Source: Puffinus mauretanicus
Taxonomy: Eukaryota > Chordata > Aves > Procellariiformes > Procellariidae
Length of the DNA: 64,000 bases
Direction of reading: 5' to 3'
Assembly: GCA_023333565.1 (NCBI GenBank)
Contig: JAJKFH010001402.1
Coordinates: forward strand, 1 to 64,000
The stretch's first letter is position 1. The number at the start of each line of letters is the position of its first letter. The notes beneath the pieces were generated by a model, which did no database searches, was not told the DNA's origin, and saw only the letters and a list, made by a program, of their open reading frames with translations. Made by a program: the position numbers and the translations under genes. Shown here piece after piece: positions 46,775 to 58,600 of this stretch.

Positions 46775-48390
46775 ATGAAGAAAAAGCAGAGGCACTCTGT
46801 GCTGTTTTTTGCCTCAGTCTTTAATAATACTGTTAGACCTTGGGCTGCCCAGACCTCTGAGTTGGAGGACCATGACTGCGGGAGCAGTGACTTTCCATTT
46901 GTGGACACTGAAATTGTAAGGGACCAGCTGTATCAGCTGAATGTTCATAAGTCCATGGGGCCTGATGGGATTCATCCCAGAGTACTGAACAAGCTAGCGG
47001 ATGTTGTGGCAGGACCCCTCTCAATCACCTGCCAAAGGTCTTGGGAGTCTGGGGAGGTCTCCACTGACTGGAAGCTAGCCAACATTATTTTGGTTTACAA
47101 GAAGGGCCTGAGGGAAGACTCAGGAAACTACAGACCTGTTAGTCTAACCTCAGTACCTGGAAAAAGGACAATGCAATCATCAGGCACAGTCAACATGGGT
47201 TCACAAAGGGCAAGTCCTGTTTAACTGATTTGATATCCTTCTATGATAAGGATAGGTCACCCACCTCGTGGATGAAGAGAAGGTGGTGGATGTAGGGTTT
47301 TTTCTGGATTTTAGTAGGGCTTTTTATAGTGTCCCTTACAGCATCCTTCTGGACAAGTTGTCCGACTGTGAGATGAGCAGGTACACGGTGAGCTGGATGA
47401 AGAACAGGCTGAAGGGCAGGGTTGTAGTGAATAGGACTACATCTGGCTGGTGACCAGTCACCAGTGGTGTTTCTCATGGCTCAATTTTAGGGCCGTTTCT
47501 GTTCAATATTTTTACCAATAATTTGGATGCAGGAGTTGAATGCACCATTAGCAAGTTTGTTGATGATACTAAACTGGGAGGTGCTGTTGACTGTCTCAAG
47601 GGATGAGAGGCCTTGCATAGGGATTTGGATAGACTGGAGGACTGGACAATCGTCAATGGCATGAAATTTAACAGGAGCAAATGCTGGATTCTGCACCTGG
47701 GGCAGAGTAGTACCGGGCACAAGTATAAACTGGGAGATGAGTGGCTGGAGAGCAGCCAAGAAAGGGATCTTGGGGTGCTGATTTACAGCAGGCTCAATAT
47801 GAGTCAGCAGTGTGCCCTGGCAGCCAAGAGGGCAAACCACATCCTGGGGTGCATCAAACACAGTATAACCAGCCAGTCAAAAAAGGTGATTAGGTGATTA
47901 TCCCACTGTATTTAGCATTGGTGCTGCCTCACCTTGAGTACTGTGTGCAGTTCGGGGCCCCACAATTTAAGAAGGATGTTAAGGTACTTGAATTTGTCCA
48001 GAGGAGGGCAACAAAGCTGGTGAAAGAGCTGGAAGGCATGTCCTATGAGGAACGGCTAAGGACTTTGGGTTTGTATAGTTTGGAGAAAAGGAGGCTGAGA
48101 GGCAACCTTATTGCTCTCTACAGCTTCCTGAGAAGCGGAAGTGAAGAATGAGGTGCTGATCTCTTCTGCCTGGTATCCAGTGATAGGATGCATGGGAATG
48201 GTTCAAAACTGCAAAACAGAGGAGGTACAGACTTGACATTAGGAAACATTTTTTTACCAGGAAGGTGGTCCTACACTGGAACAGGCTTCCTAGAGATGTG
48301 GTCGATGACCCATGCCTGTCAGTGTTTAAGAGGCTTTTGGGCAATGCTCTTAATGATTTGGTCAGCCCTGAAGTGCTCAGGCAGTTGGAC
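46775..48390 (+). pseudogene. Degraded CR1 reverse transcriptase region (copy 7)
   Basis: RT pieces in several frames: [19 protein letters not shown] and [13 protein letters not shown] near 46950-47160; a damaged FLDFSRAFYSV block near 47310 with the catalytic aspartate retained; and a [10 protein letters not shown] block near 47560, where FADD has become FVDD. The C-terminal blocks are [14 protein letters not shown] near 48000 and the RLPRDVVDD-type end near 48300. At least four frameshifts or stops intervene. Confidence 0.85.
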
Positions 48391-48443
48391 TAGATGATCA
48401 TTACAGGCCCTTTCCAACTGAAATATTCTATTCTATTCTATAC

Positions 48444-49089
48444 TCTTATTCTAGATTAGTCTAGTCTATTCAGTCTTGGGTCTTCTACAAGTCTCAAGCA
48501 GGCCCCTGAGCCAAGACGTTTGGCAGAAAAAAAGATAAAGCTTAAAGGTGAGAATGAAGACACCAAGTGGAAAAAAAATAGGCGAAACCCAACCACATGT
48601 CTCTTGGGCTGGTCCTGGGGCACATCTTAGAACAGCTGCACAGATGGGTAGCATTGTTTTTGCTGTACATTTAATTTCTTTGGCCTCATCAACTTTCTAC
48701 ATATAACCTCAAAAACCAAACAGCCAGACTAACAGGCTTTGTCATTAAGAGCAAGACTCTTATTGGGCTCAGCCATGTGAATAATCAACTGGATTGCAAG
48801 GACTTTAACTCTAGTCAATGTCTCATGCCTGTTTTTATTTAACTAGTGATTCCTTAGTCTCAGCACTTCCAGTAAAAGTATTTTTTGCCCTTCACTAGAG
48901 CACACCAAATGTTTTAGATGTCTCTTTCCTGACACTTTGAGGCACACGCTAATGGCATCTGATAAAAGATCTCATTGATTTTCATTCAGCTAAGTAATTT
49001 ACTCAACACTGCACCTTTCTTCTTCTATCCTTCTGTTACTCACTTGCAAACAAATGTAAGTGGCCCTCCAGTCTCACTTCTCGTGCATA
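48444..49089. other. No recognisable feature
   Basis: Unique-looking sequence between two older CR1 copies. Confidence 0.5.
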
Positions 49090-51144
49090 GTGAGATGCAT
49101 ATAATTATTTCTGACTGTCTAGAGCTTGGCGATGATGATGAAAGTGTTTATCGGTAAGAATCAGGGGAAAGGCCAATAAGGCAGATATCATACCGAGAGT
49201 CTGTTATAGACGATGCAACCAGGATGAAAAGGCAGATGAAATATTCTATAAGCAGCTGGGAGAAGTCTCACAATTGCTAGCCCTTGTTCTCATGGGGGAC
49301 TTCAACTTACCAGATGTCTACTGGCAATACAATACAGCAGAGACGAAACAGTCTCTAGGAGATTCCTGGAGTGTGTGGAAGATAAATTCCTGACACAGTT
49401 GGTTAGTGAGCCAACTAGGGAAGGTACCCCACTGGACCTTTTTTTTGCGAACAGAGAAGGACTTGTGGGTGATGTAATGGTTGGAGGCCGTCTTGGGCAT
49501 AGTGATCATGAAATGGTAGAGTTTTCCATTCTCAGAGAAGTAAGGAGGAGGGTTAAGGAGAATCTCCATCCTTTATTGGATACGGGGGGAAGCATGGTGA
49601 CAAGAGATGAGGAAAAGGCTGAGGTACTTAGTGCCTTCTTTGCCTCAGTCTTTAATAGTAAGACCAATTGTTCTCAGGGTATCCAGCCCCCTGAGCTGGA
49701 AGACAGGGACAGGGAGCAGAATGAAGCCCCCATAATCCAAGGGGAAATGGTTAGCGACCTGCTACACTACTTAGACTGAAACAAGTCTATAGGGCCAGAT
49801 GGGATCCACCCAAGAGTACTGAGGGAGCTGGCAGAAGTGCTCACCAAGCCACTCTCCATCATTTATCAGTAGCCCTGGCTAAACAGGGAGGTCCCTGTTG
49901 ACTGGAGGTTAGCAAATGTGATTCCCATCTACAAGAAGGGCCAGAAGGAGGATCCTGAGAGCTACAGGCCTATCAGCCTTGTCCTTAGTGCCAGGGAAGG
50001 TTATGGAGCAGATCATCTTGAGTCATCACACAGCACATATGGATCAACCAGGCAATCAGGCCCAGCCAGCACGGGTTCATGGAAGGCAGGTCCTGCTTGA
50101 CTAACCTGATCTCCTCCTATGACAAGGTGACCCGCTTAATGGATGAGAGAAAGGCTGCAGATGTTGTTTACCTGGACTTTAGTAAAGCCTTTGGCACCGT
50201 TTCCTACAGCATTCTCCTGGAGAAACTGGCTGCTCATGGCTTGGATGGGCATACTCTTTGCTGGGTAAAAAACTGGCTGGATGGCCAGGCCCAGAGAGTT
50301 GTGGTGAATGGCGTTAAATCCAGTTGGTGGCCGGTCACAAGTGGTGTTCCCCAGGGCTCAGTATTGAGGCCAGTTCTGTTTAATATCTTCATGAATGATC
50401 TGGATGTGGGGATCGAGGGCACCCTCAGTAAGTTTGCAGATGACACCAAGTTAGATGGGAGTGTTGATCTGCTTGAGGGTAGAAAAGCTCTACAGAGGGA
50501 TCTGGATCAATGTGCCGAGGCCAACTGTATAAGCTAAGTCCTGCACTTGGGTCACAACAACCCCATGCAATGCTATAGGCTTGGGGAAGAGTGGCTGGAA
50601 AGCTGCCCAAGAGAAAAGGACCTGGGGGTGTTGGCCAACAGCCGGCTGAATATGAGCCAACAGTGTGCCCAGATGGCCAAGGCGGCCAATACCATGCTGG
50701 CACGTATCAGAAATAGTGTGGCTAGCAGGACGAGGGAAGTGATCATCCCTTTGTACTCGTCACTGGTGAGGCCACCAGTGTGTTCACTTTTGGAACCCTC
50801 ACTACAGGAAAGACAGTGAGATGCTGAAGCACATCTAAAGAAGAGCAATGCAGTTGGTGAAGGGTCTAGAGAACAAGTCTTATGAGGAGCAACTGAGGGA
50901 ACTGGGGTTGTTTAGTCTGGAGAAGAGGAGGTTCAAGGGAGACCTTACCACTCTCTACAGCTACCTGAAAGGAGGTTGCAGTGAGGTGGGTGTCAGTCTC
51001 TTCTCCCAAGGAACAAGTGATAGGATGAGAGGAAATGGCCTCAAGTTGAGCCGGGGAGATATAGATTGGATATTAGGAAAAATTTCTTCACTGAAAGGGT
51101 TGTCAAGCATTGGAACAGGCTGCCCAGGGAAGTGGTTGTGTCAC
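49090..51144 (+). mobile_element. Older CR1 (copy 8, left part)
   Basis: A plus-strand CR1 beginning within the endonuclease region, interrupted at 51144 by LTR D and resuming at 51662. It is closer to the young subfamily than copy 7 is. An internal deletion joins the end of the endonuclease (FSILREVRRR) directly to the later linker (VKENLHPLLD) at about 49548-49555. The codon that is TAG in copies 1 and 6 is TAT here. A different TAG lies two codons downstream, near 49871. Confidence 0.92.
50079..50537 (+). pseudogene. CR1 reverse transcriptase fragment (copy 8)
   Basis: A 152-codon open RT remnant with GRSCLTNLI, the [11 protein letters not shown] block (aspartate retained, final D changed to G), [10 protein letters not shown] (G changed to R), and [10 protein letters not shown] with both aspartates. 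It ends at a TAA where relatives continue. The upstream RT blocks lie in another frame (49918-50100). Confidence 0.87.
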
Positions 51145-51661
51145 TGTCCTGGTTTCGGCTGGGATAGTGTTAAATTTCTTCCTAGTGCTGTGTTTTGGAT
51201 TTAATATGAGGAGAATGTTGATAACACACTGATGTTTTCAATTGTTGCTAAGTACCCTCCTAGTCCAAGGACAGCTCCCATGCCTACTGACTGAGCTAGG
51301 TACACAAGATGGGAGGGAACATAATCAGGACAGCCAGCCCAGCTGGCTAATGGGGTATTCCATACCATATGACGTCATGCTCAGTATATGAATGGTAGGC
51401 GTGATCCAGGAAGTACCGATTGCTACTTGGTTATCGGTCAGCGTGGGTGGTGAGCAATTGCATTGTGCATCACTCATTTTGTATATTCTATCATTATTAT
51501 TATTATTTTCCCTTTTCTGTTCTATTAAACTGTCTTTATCTCAGCCCATGAGTTTTTCTCACTCTTACCCTTCAGATTCTCTCCCCGTCCCACTGGGGGG
51601 GCGGGGAGAGTGAGCGAGCGGCCGCGTGGTATTTGGCTGCCTGCCAGATTAAACCACGACA
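51145..51661 (+). mobile_element. Solo LTR, family I (copy D), nested in CR1
   Basis: A 517-bp LTR in plus orientation, starting TGTCCTGGTTTCGGCTGGG and ending TAAACCACGACA, with perfect GTCAC duplications (51140-51144 and 51662-51666). It has the TGACGTCA CRE at 51370-51377, a TATATG box near 51384, a short ATT run at 51492-51506 and ATTAAA at 51524-51529. It interrupts the C-terminal ORF2 coding end of CR1 copy 8. Confidence 0.95.
51370..51377 (+). promoter_or_regulatory. CRE palindrome TGACGTCA in LTR D
   Basis: A perfect CREB/ATF consensus about 6 bp upstream of a TATATG-like box. The same arrangement occurs in LTR A. Confidence 0.7.
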
Positions 51662-51802
51662 GTCACCATCTCTGGAGGTATTTAAAAGACGTATAGATGT
51701 GGCACTTAGGAACATGGTTTAGTGGTAGACTTGGCAGTGTTAGGTTAACAGTTGGACTCGATGATCTTAAGGGTCTTTTCCAACCTAAATGATTCTACAA
51801 TT
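51662..51802 (+). mobile_element. Older CR1 (copy 8, right part)
   Basis: The 3' end of copy 8 after the LTR insertion. It holds the last ORF2 codons, the 3' UTR with GGACTCGATGATCTTAAGGG, and a single degenerate terminal repeat near 51790-51802. Confidence 0.9.
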
Positions 51803-52678
51803 TCAGTTCCCAGAATGGATTATGGGAAGAAATAAGGAATGTGAAATGCACACTCATAAAATCTGCTGCTCAACAGCTCCTCCTGAGCAGACAGCACCCC
51901 TCCTCCCTCTCTCTTCCCTTCCCCATAGGGATAGGATTTTCTATCCCCAGGAAGGATAGAAAAAGATCAAGGAAACTTGGATGGAGAAGGCCATGGAGTA
52001 GGTTTTGCCCAAGCACAACAAGCAGAACAGGACTGTTCCCATGGGCCTCTGTAATTAAGCCCTGTTGCCTCTGTGGAAGCTTGTAAACCCTACTCGGGGC
52101 CATTTTAATGGGATACACCCTGATCACCTGCTTGCTGTCCTCTGCAGAGAAGCAACTCCCTGTGTAGCAGTGTCTGCCAAAATTTAGATTTTGCTGCTAC
52201 TCCTTCATGCTGGAAATGTTTTGGCACTGTTAATAGTGTTGAAACTGTAAACCCATGACTGTGTAACATGAACAACCATGCAAGATGGGTGCCTTCCTAA
52301 CAATAAAAGCTTTCCAAAGCTGGGTTGGCTCCAAAAGCAAAAGGGACCCAAATGATCAGCAGCAAGTCTCTATGCAATAGAGATTTTACTCCCCCAGCTC
52401 CCACTCACAGAAAGTCACAAAGCACTTCCCAGTAGCCTAAAACAATATCAAAATCTTTGTTGCAGAAACCCAGAAAAATGTTCTGTTACATCTGAGCTTT
52501 TACTGGTATTTTTGCATTTCTTATTCAAGCTGTTCTGAAGGCAGCATTTCCTTGTAACACAAGCTCTTTCCTTATAATAGGTCATCTTTGACATTTTCCT
52601 GCATTTAAGTTTTTCTGTTTTTAACAGAGAGTGAAACTGAAGCAAAGAGATTAACTTTATGGCCAGAACCAGAGGAAA
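51803..52678. other. No recognisable feature
   Basis: Unique-looking sequence between CR1 copies 8 and 9. Confidence 0.5.
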
Positions 52679-53146
52679 AGCTGGAGCGTGTCCAGAGAAG
52701 GGCAACGAAGCTGGTGAAGGGCCTGGAGCACAAGTCTTAGGAGGAGCGGCTGAGGGAACTGGGGTTGTTTAGTCTGGAGAAGAGGAGGCTGAGGGGAGAC
52801 CTCATCGCGCTCTACAACTACCTGAAAGGAGGTTGTAGTGAGGTGGGTGTTGGTCTCTTCTCCCAAGTAACAAGCGATAGGACGAGAGGAAATGGCCTCA
52901 AGTTGCGCCATGGGAGGTTTAGATTGGACATTAGGAGAAATTTTTTTACTGAAAGAGTGGTCAGGCCTTGGAACAGGCTGCCCAGGGAAGTGGTTGAGTC
53001 ACCATCCCTGGAAGTATTTAAAAGATGTGTAGGTGAGGCACTTAGGGACATGGTGTAGTGGGTATGGTGGTGTTGGGTTGACAGTTGAACTCGATGATCT
53101 TAAAGGTCTTTTCCAACCTTAATGATTCTATGATTCTATGATTCTG
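52679..53146 (+). mobile_element. CR1 3' fragment (copy 9)
   Basis: A plus-strand, 5'-truncated CR1 of the young subfamily, starting GCTGGAGCGTGTCCAGAG. It encodes the ORF2 C-terminus (open from 52765 to the stop at 53058, ending ALRDMV) and ends in ATTCTATG repeats. A TAG at about 52738-52740 interrupts the frame upstream. Confidence 0.94.
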
Positions 53147-54056
53147 TAAGTTACCCCTTAGTCCTGAGGCTAATTCATGCTACAGGTGAATAGATAATCT
53201 GTGATTAAAAAAAAACAGATTCTTTATGTCTCCCTGAAGAATTCTGGATGCAGTGGAGGTCAAAACCTTCTTCTAAATGCTTTCTTGTAGCAAAGTGCAA
53301 TGAACCTGAAGTGAACATAAAACCAGAGATGGATTTCTAATGTGTGCTGATCTTTTAAAAGACACCAGCAACTTTCACTTTAATCTAATGCTGCACAGCT
53401 GAAGCTACAGCAGGCTTTCTCCTTCTTAACCCCTTGATGATGTCAACCACGTGTCTTTCTGGAAAAGACATTCCTTTAAGTCTGTGCTAATACATGTTTT
53501 TTAGGGGGAGACTACTAGGTAGTAGTTTCCAGATTGTCATCCATAGATTACCTGAAGGCCACAGGGCTATGGGAAAGTTGTTCATACCATCTTTATGATG
53601 TTTTCCAACACAACTGTGAGGATAAGGTGACCCATATGATGTTCTGAGGGCTATCAGTGATCAGAAGGGTTTGGAGAGCATTGGTCTACCAGCAATTTCT
53701 GTCCATCAGGTATTCACTTTATGGTTCTTTAGGGAACAGACATTCACAGGTTTAAACCCACTGACAAATAGAAGAAGCCCAGCTCAGGACTCATACATTC
53801 AGTTTGTTTTCTGTAGCAAGCTCCTTTTCTGAGCACATGGATTCTTTTTTTCTCCAGAACTTTTGCTCTTCCACTCCCGTTACAAATGATAGAAATGAGG
53901 GCATTAAACTTATGTCAGCAAGCCATTTATGGACCTTCCCACAAAGGAAGAACAAACTCTCTCAAAAACCAAATTCTCAGAAAAAAGTAATGCAAAATTA
54001 AAGCTTGAAGCATACTGCACTTTTAGCCAATTACTGTTGGGAGATCCTTTTCCCAA
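53147..54056. other. No recognisable feature
   Basis: Unique-looking sequence between CR1 copies 9 and 10. Confidence 0.5.
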
Positions 54057-55690
54057 CATAGAATCATAGAACCATAGCATCTTAGAATCACAGAATGGTT
54101 TTGTTGGCAGGGACCTTTAAAGATCATCTAGTCCAACCCCCATTGCTGTGGGCAGGGACATCTTTCACTAGATCAGGTTGCTCAAAGCCCCATCCAACCT
54201 GCCCTTGAACACTTCCAGGGATGTGGCATCCACAACTTCTTTGGGGAACCTGTTCCAGTGTCTCACCACCCTCATCATAAAAAATTTCTTCCTTATATCC
54301 AATCTAAATCTACCCTCTTTCAGTTTATAACCATTGCCCTTGTCCTGTCACTACAGGCCCTGGTAAAAATTCTCTCTCTGTCTTTCTTATAAGCTGGCTT
54401 TATATATTGAAAGGCCACAATTATGTCTTTCCAGAGCCCTCTCTTCTCCAGACTGAACAATGCCAACTCTCTCAATCTTTCTTCACAGGAGAAGTGTTCC
54501 AGCCCTCTGATCATTTTCGTGGCCCTCCTCTGGACCCGCTCTAACAGGGCCATCTCTTGTGCGGGAACTCCAGAGATGGATGCAGTACTCCGGGTGGGAT
54601 CTCACTAGAGCAGAATAGAGGGGCAGAATCACCTCCCTCAACCTGCTGGCCACACTTCTTTTGATGCAGCCCAGGATACGATTGGCCTTCTGGGCTGTAA
54701 GTGCACATTGCTGGTTCACATCTAATTTTTCATCCACCGGGTATGCCCAAGTCCTTCTCTGCAGGGCTGCTCTCAATCCATTCATCCCCCAATCTGTACT
54801 GATACTGGTGATTGCCCCAACCCAGGTGCAGGACCTTGCACTTGCACTTGGACTTGGACTGTGGAACTTCATGAGGTTCACACGGGCCTGCTCCTCCAGC
54901 CTGTCAAGGTGCCCCTGGATGGCATCCTTTCCCTCAAGCGTATCAAGTGCATCACTCAGCTTTGTGTCATCTGCAAACTTGCTGATGGTGCGCTCAATCC
55001 CACTGTCATTAATAAAGATATTGAACAGTACCGGTCCCAATACGGACCCCTGAGGGACACCACTTGTTACTGATCTCCATTTGGACATTGAGCCATTGAC
55101 TGCAGCTCTTTAGATGCAGCCATCCAACCAATTCCTTATCCATCGAATAGTCCATCCATCAAATCCTTATCTCTCCAAATTAGCAACAAGGATGTTGTGT
55201 GAGACTGGGTCAAAGGCCTTACAGAAGTCAAGGTAGATTATATCACTTGTTCTTCCCTTGTCCACTGATGCAGTCACTCCATCATATAAGGCCACTAGAT
55301 TTGCATGATTTGCCCTTCGTTAAGCCATGTTAATTGCCTCTAATCACCTCTGTGTCATCCATATGCCTTGACATAGTTTCCAGGAGGATCTGTTCCATGA
55401 TCTCACCAGGCACACAGGTGAGGCCGACTGGTTGGTAGTTCCCAGGGTCCTTCTTTTCAGCCTTTTTAAAAATGGGTGTGATGTTTCCCTTTTCTCCAGT
55501 GACTGCAAACTATGCCCGACTGCCATATTTATCTAACATGATTGAGAATGGCATGGCAACTACCTCAGCCAATTCCTTCAGGACCTTGGGATGCATCTTG
55601 TTGGGTCCCATGGATTTACATATGTTCAGGTTCCTCAGGTGGTCTTGAACCTGATTTTCTCCTGTGATGGGAAGATCTTCATTCTCCCAT
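54057..55690 (-). mobile_element. Older CR1 (copy 10)
   Basis: A minus-strand CR1 beginning with diverged CATAGAATCATAGAACC terminal repeats at 54057. It extends through the ORF2 C-terminus and RT into the linker, where similarity fades near 55690. Its 3' UTR differs from the young subfamily (AAGATCATCTAGTCCAACCC type). Confidence 0.92.
54483..55088 (-). pseudogene. CR1 reverse transcriptase C-terminal fragment (copy 10)
   Basis: A 201-codon open remnant with [28 protein letters not shown] (catalytic pair intact), the [10 protein letters not shown] block and LYSALVRSHPEYC. It is preceded by linker and RT N-terminal sequence (55360-55690) broken by stops, and followed by a separate frame at 54553-54320. 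It is the longest open RT fragment among the older copies. Confidence 0.87.
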
Positions 55691-58600
55691 TCCAATAACC
55701 AACTTAATGTCTGCAAGCAGAAAATGCTTCCTGTGCCTACAAAACATGTTAGAGTTAGCGATGACTTATTCATCCAGAATACATGATCTACTAACTGTTT
55801 GTTGGGAGTATTAACCCAGTAATGACAAATTATGCACCCTGAAAAAAAGAAAGATGTCAAAAACCATCTTGTTTTGCAAGACAGTGTGTCTCTTTTAAGA
55901 GTAGGTACCAGAATGCTAGACTGAGAAAAATGCTTTCCATCTACTGGTTTTCTTGAACACTCAGGTGGAGTGACTGAGTTGATGCTTCAGGAAGGACTCT
56001 GAATGGTTACAGAAGGCATCAAGAACGACACAAGAGAATGAGTTTCCCCAGTTGGACAATAATTTGGCATGATGGGGACGAATTGTGAACTCTTTTGCTG
56101 CAGGCTTGAATAGAGTTGTGGGAGGGTACAGTTTGGAGGCATGGGAAAGAGGGTCTGCATATTTGCATGCAGGGAATCTCTGAAGAACAGAAAAAAAACA
56201 AACACCACTTGAGCGATCATAATTTCACCCATGCAGTGTCCATGGCCCCGTTTCTTAGAATTCAGAGTCTATTCAAATGCTGCTTTTCCTCTCTCTGCTC
56301 ACAAACAGGTGAAGATGCTCTTGGACCTGCCCTGAATAATGTAAAATGATCACACTCCGGAGACATCCAAAATATTTTGATTCATTGCAGAAAGAACACT
56401 GCCAGGCTTATATATAACAATAAGGTGAGGTGAGGATTCAAGCTCTAGTTTAAACCACACTCAGAATCATTTTATGTTACAAAAACCTTCCCCCTACAAT
56501 GTCTTCAGTGACAGTAACTGGAATTAGCTGATTTCTGTTATCTCTATTAGCTATTTTAGTTGAGCATTTTTTCAGTAGGAAGCAAAGTCCAGCAACAAGT
56601 TCAACGTTTTTAAACATTTTTGCATGTGACAAAACCTATATTTACACAGACATTGGCTAGAGAACATGTCTCTTTCTGGGCCTCCAGATCATCCTGACAC
56701 ATAAGACATAACCCACCTTTCAAGCCATTAGCTCCATGCTCTTTGAAACACTATTTTTAATGGCTAAACCATCAGGCTTGTGGGGAGGTCACAAGACATT
56801 ATGGTCACTAGGGTGTATGAATTATTAGAAAAATCCTGATCTCTGGAGCTGGGATACACAATAAATGAATGGTGGATCATCTATTGGTATCACAATCTGA
56901 AAAGCCCCAGTTCCAGTAAGGCAAGTCATCTCATTCTTCTCCCAGAACATTTCAACTTTGCAAATGTTACAGTTCCTGAACTAACTGATGTGCATTACTT
57001 ACAAATTTCACTTCACAGGCCTTTCATTTTGTCTGATTAATCATTGATTTTATGAGACACTTGCACTTCATAAACATTACAGTGCTCTTGGAGTTTACTT
57101 GCCTACATTATCAGTGTACCTGAAAGGGAGTTTTACTTATGTCTTCACTGGGAATGGGGGGGAAAGTTTGAAATTGCAACTTTTTTTTTATATGTCACAT
57201 TTAATGGTAACAATCAACTATGAGACATGTTTGTAATTCCTTTCTGACACCATGACACTGCACCATTTAAAATGCTGATAAATATGTTGTGATATAATCA
57301 TATTGCTTGGGTAATTAACCAGCACTGGGAGGAGATTTGAGCTGGAGCATAAACAACAAAGCAATTTGAGGTGACAAAAATATCAGGTGAGTGAACCCTT
57401 GTTGACAATCTTATCAGTTTTTAATATCTTACTATGTGTGCTCAGGGAACAATGCAAATAAGAACCGTAAGGGGGTTTTTTTTAGAATATTTATTCAAGC
57501 CATTGCCAGTCATTATGCTTAGGAATTTTTAAAGGTTAAGCATAAACAGTGATTTGCATAAGCTTAAAAAAAAGAAAAGAAAAAGGTCCATTAGCAAGTT
57601 CCAGAGGAGGAAACTTGCTAAGACAGAAAAAAACCTGACAGAGTGAGATAGCCGAAGAGTGGCTGAGGAGTTAGATAGAAAGCAGGGCTTGGCAGACCCC
57701 TCCACTTTGCATTTGGTTGCAAGGGAGACTTTGAGCAAATCCCTTCATTTTTTGCTGTGCCTCAGTTCCCTGCCTGTGAAGCAGAGGTGACTCCACCGTA
57801 TCAGAGGGTCTCCAAGGCTCAACAGTATCCCTGACTAGAAAGTGCTCAGATACCACTGGACAGCAAGAAAAGCAAACAGGTAGATGGACTCACCTCTGAG
57901 GAGCAATCAGAAAGCTTGGGCTTGTCACACTCCTCGCCTAGGACACTCTTTCTGCCCACAGGGATATGTTTCCACTGTACATCGGCCACAACGCCAGAGT
58001 TTTCTGGGCCTACTTGATGTAGACTGCCACTTCCACGTGACCCTGGCAGAGACACAGGCACATTCACCTCTCCTGAAAAAATAGCTCTATAGGAATTTGT
58101 GTCCATCCTGCCTCCAAACACAAAAATAATGAGATCTCTGGCAAGTCTGAAAAGAGGGAAATTCAGAATTTATAGATGGAAATGTTTTCTGGCCCAAAGT
58201 GTAAGTAGTCAATTGAAATAACAACAGAAGTCCTTCAAGGCAAGAACTTTTGGTGTTTCATTATTTATGTCACTGTGAAGGACCTTCAGAATTATCATCA
58301 TCCTGCATAAGAAAAACTGTGGAAGGGACATTAAGTGTCATACTTTGACCTAATTTCTAGCTACTAAAGAAACAACCTGGAGACTGGATTATTGCAGGAT
58401 GTTCTTACATGTTCCACTTCTGTTGACTCTGGTGGACTTTGGGCTATGTGAACCTTGACTCCAGTCTGGTCCTTCAATTCCAATGTTTCAAAAGGCTTCC
58501 TAACCACTACTCTAGTGAGAGGAAGCTGGATGCAGGAACCATTGAAACAGGGGAATATTTGTTAATGATATTTAATATTCTTTGCCCAAACAATGATGCA

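Larger units (their letters stand above)
45920..48443 (+). mobile_element. Older CR1, 5'-truncated (copy 7)
   Basis: A 2.5-kb plus-strand CR1 starting within the endonuclease and running to the 3' end. It is clearly diverged from copies 1 and 6. Its tail is (TATTC)n-like (about 48422-48443), not the ATTCTATG octamer, which suggests a different CR1 subfamily. Numerous stops and frameshifts break ORF2. Confidence 0.92.
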
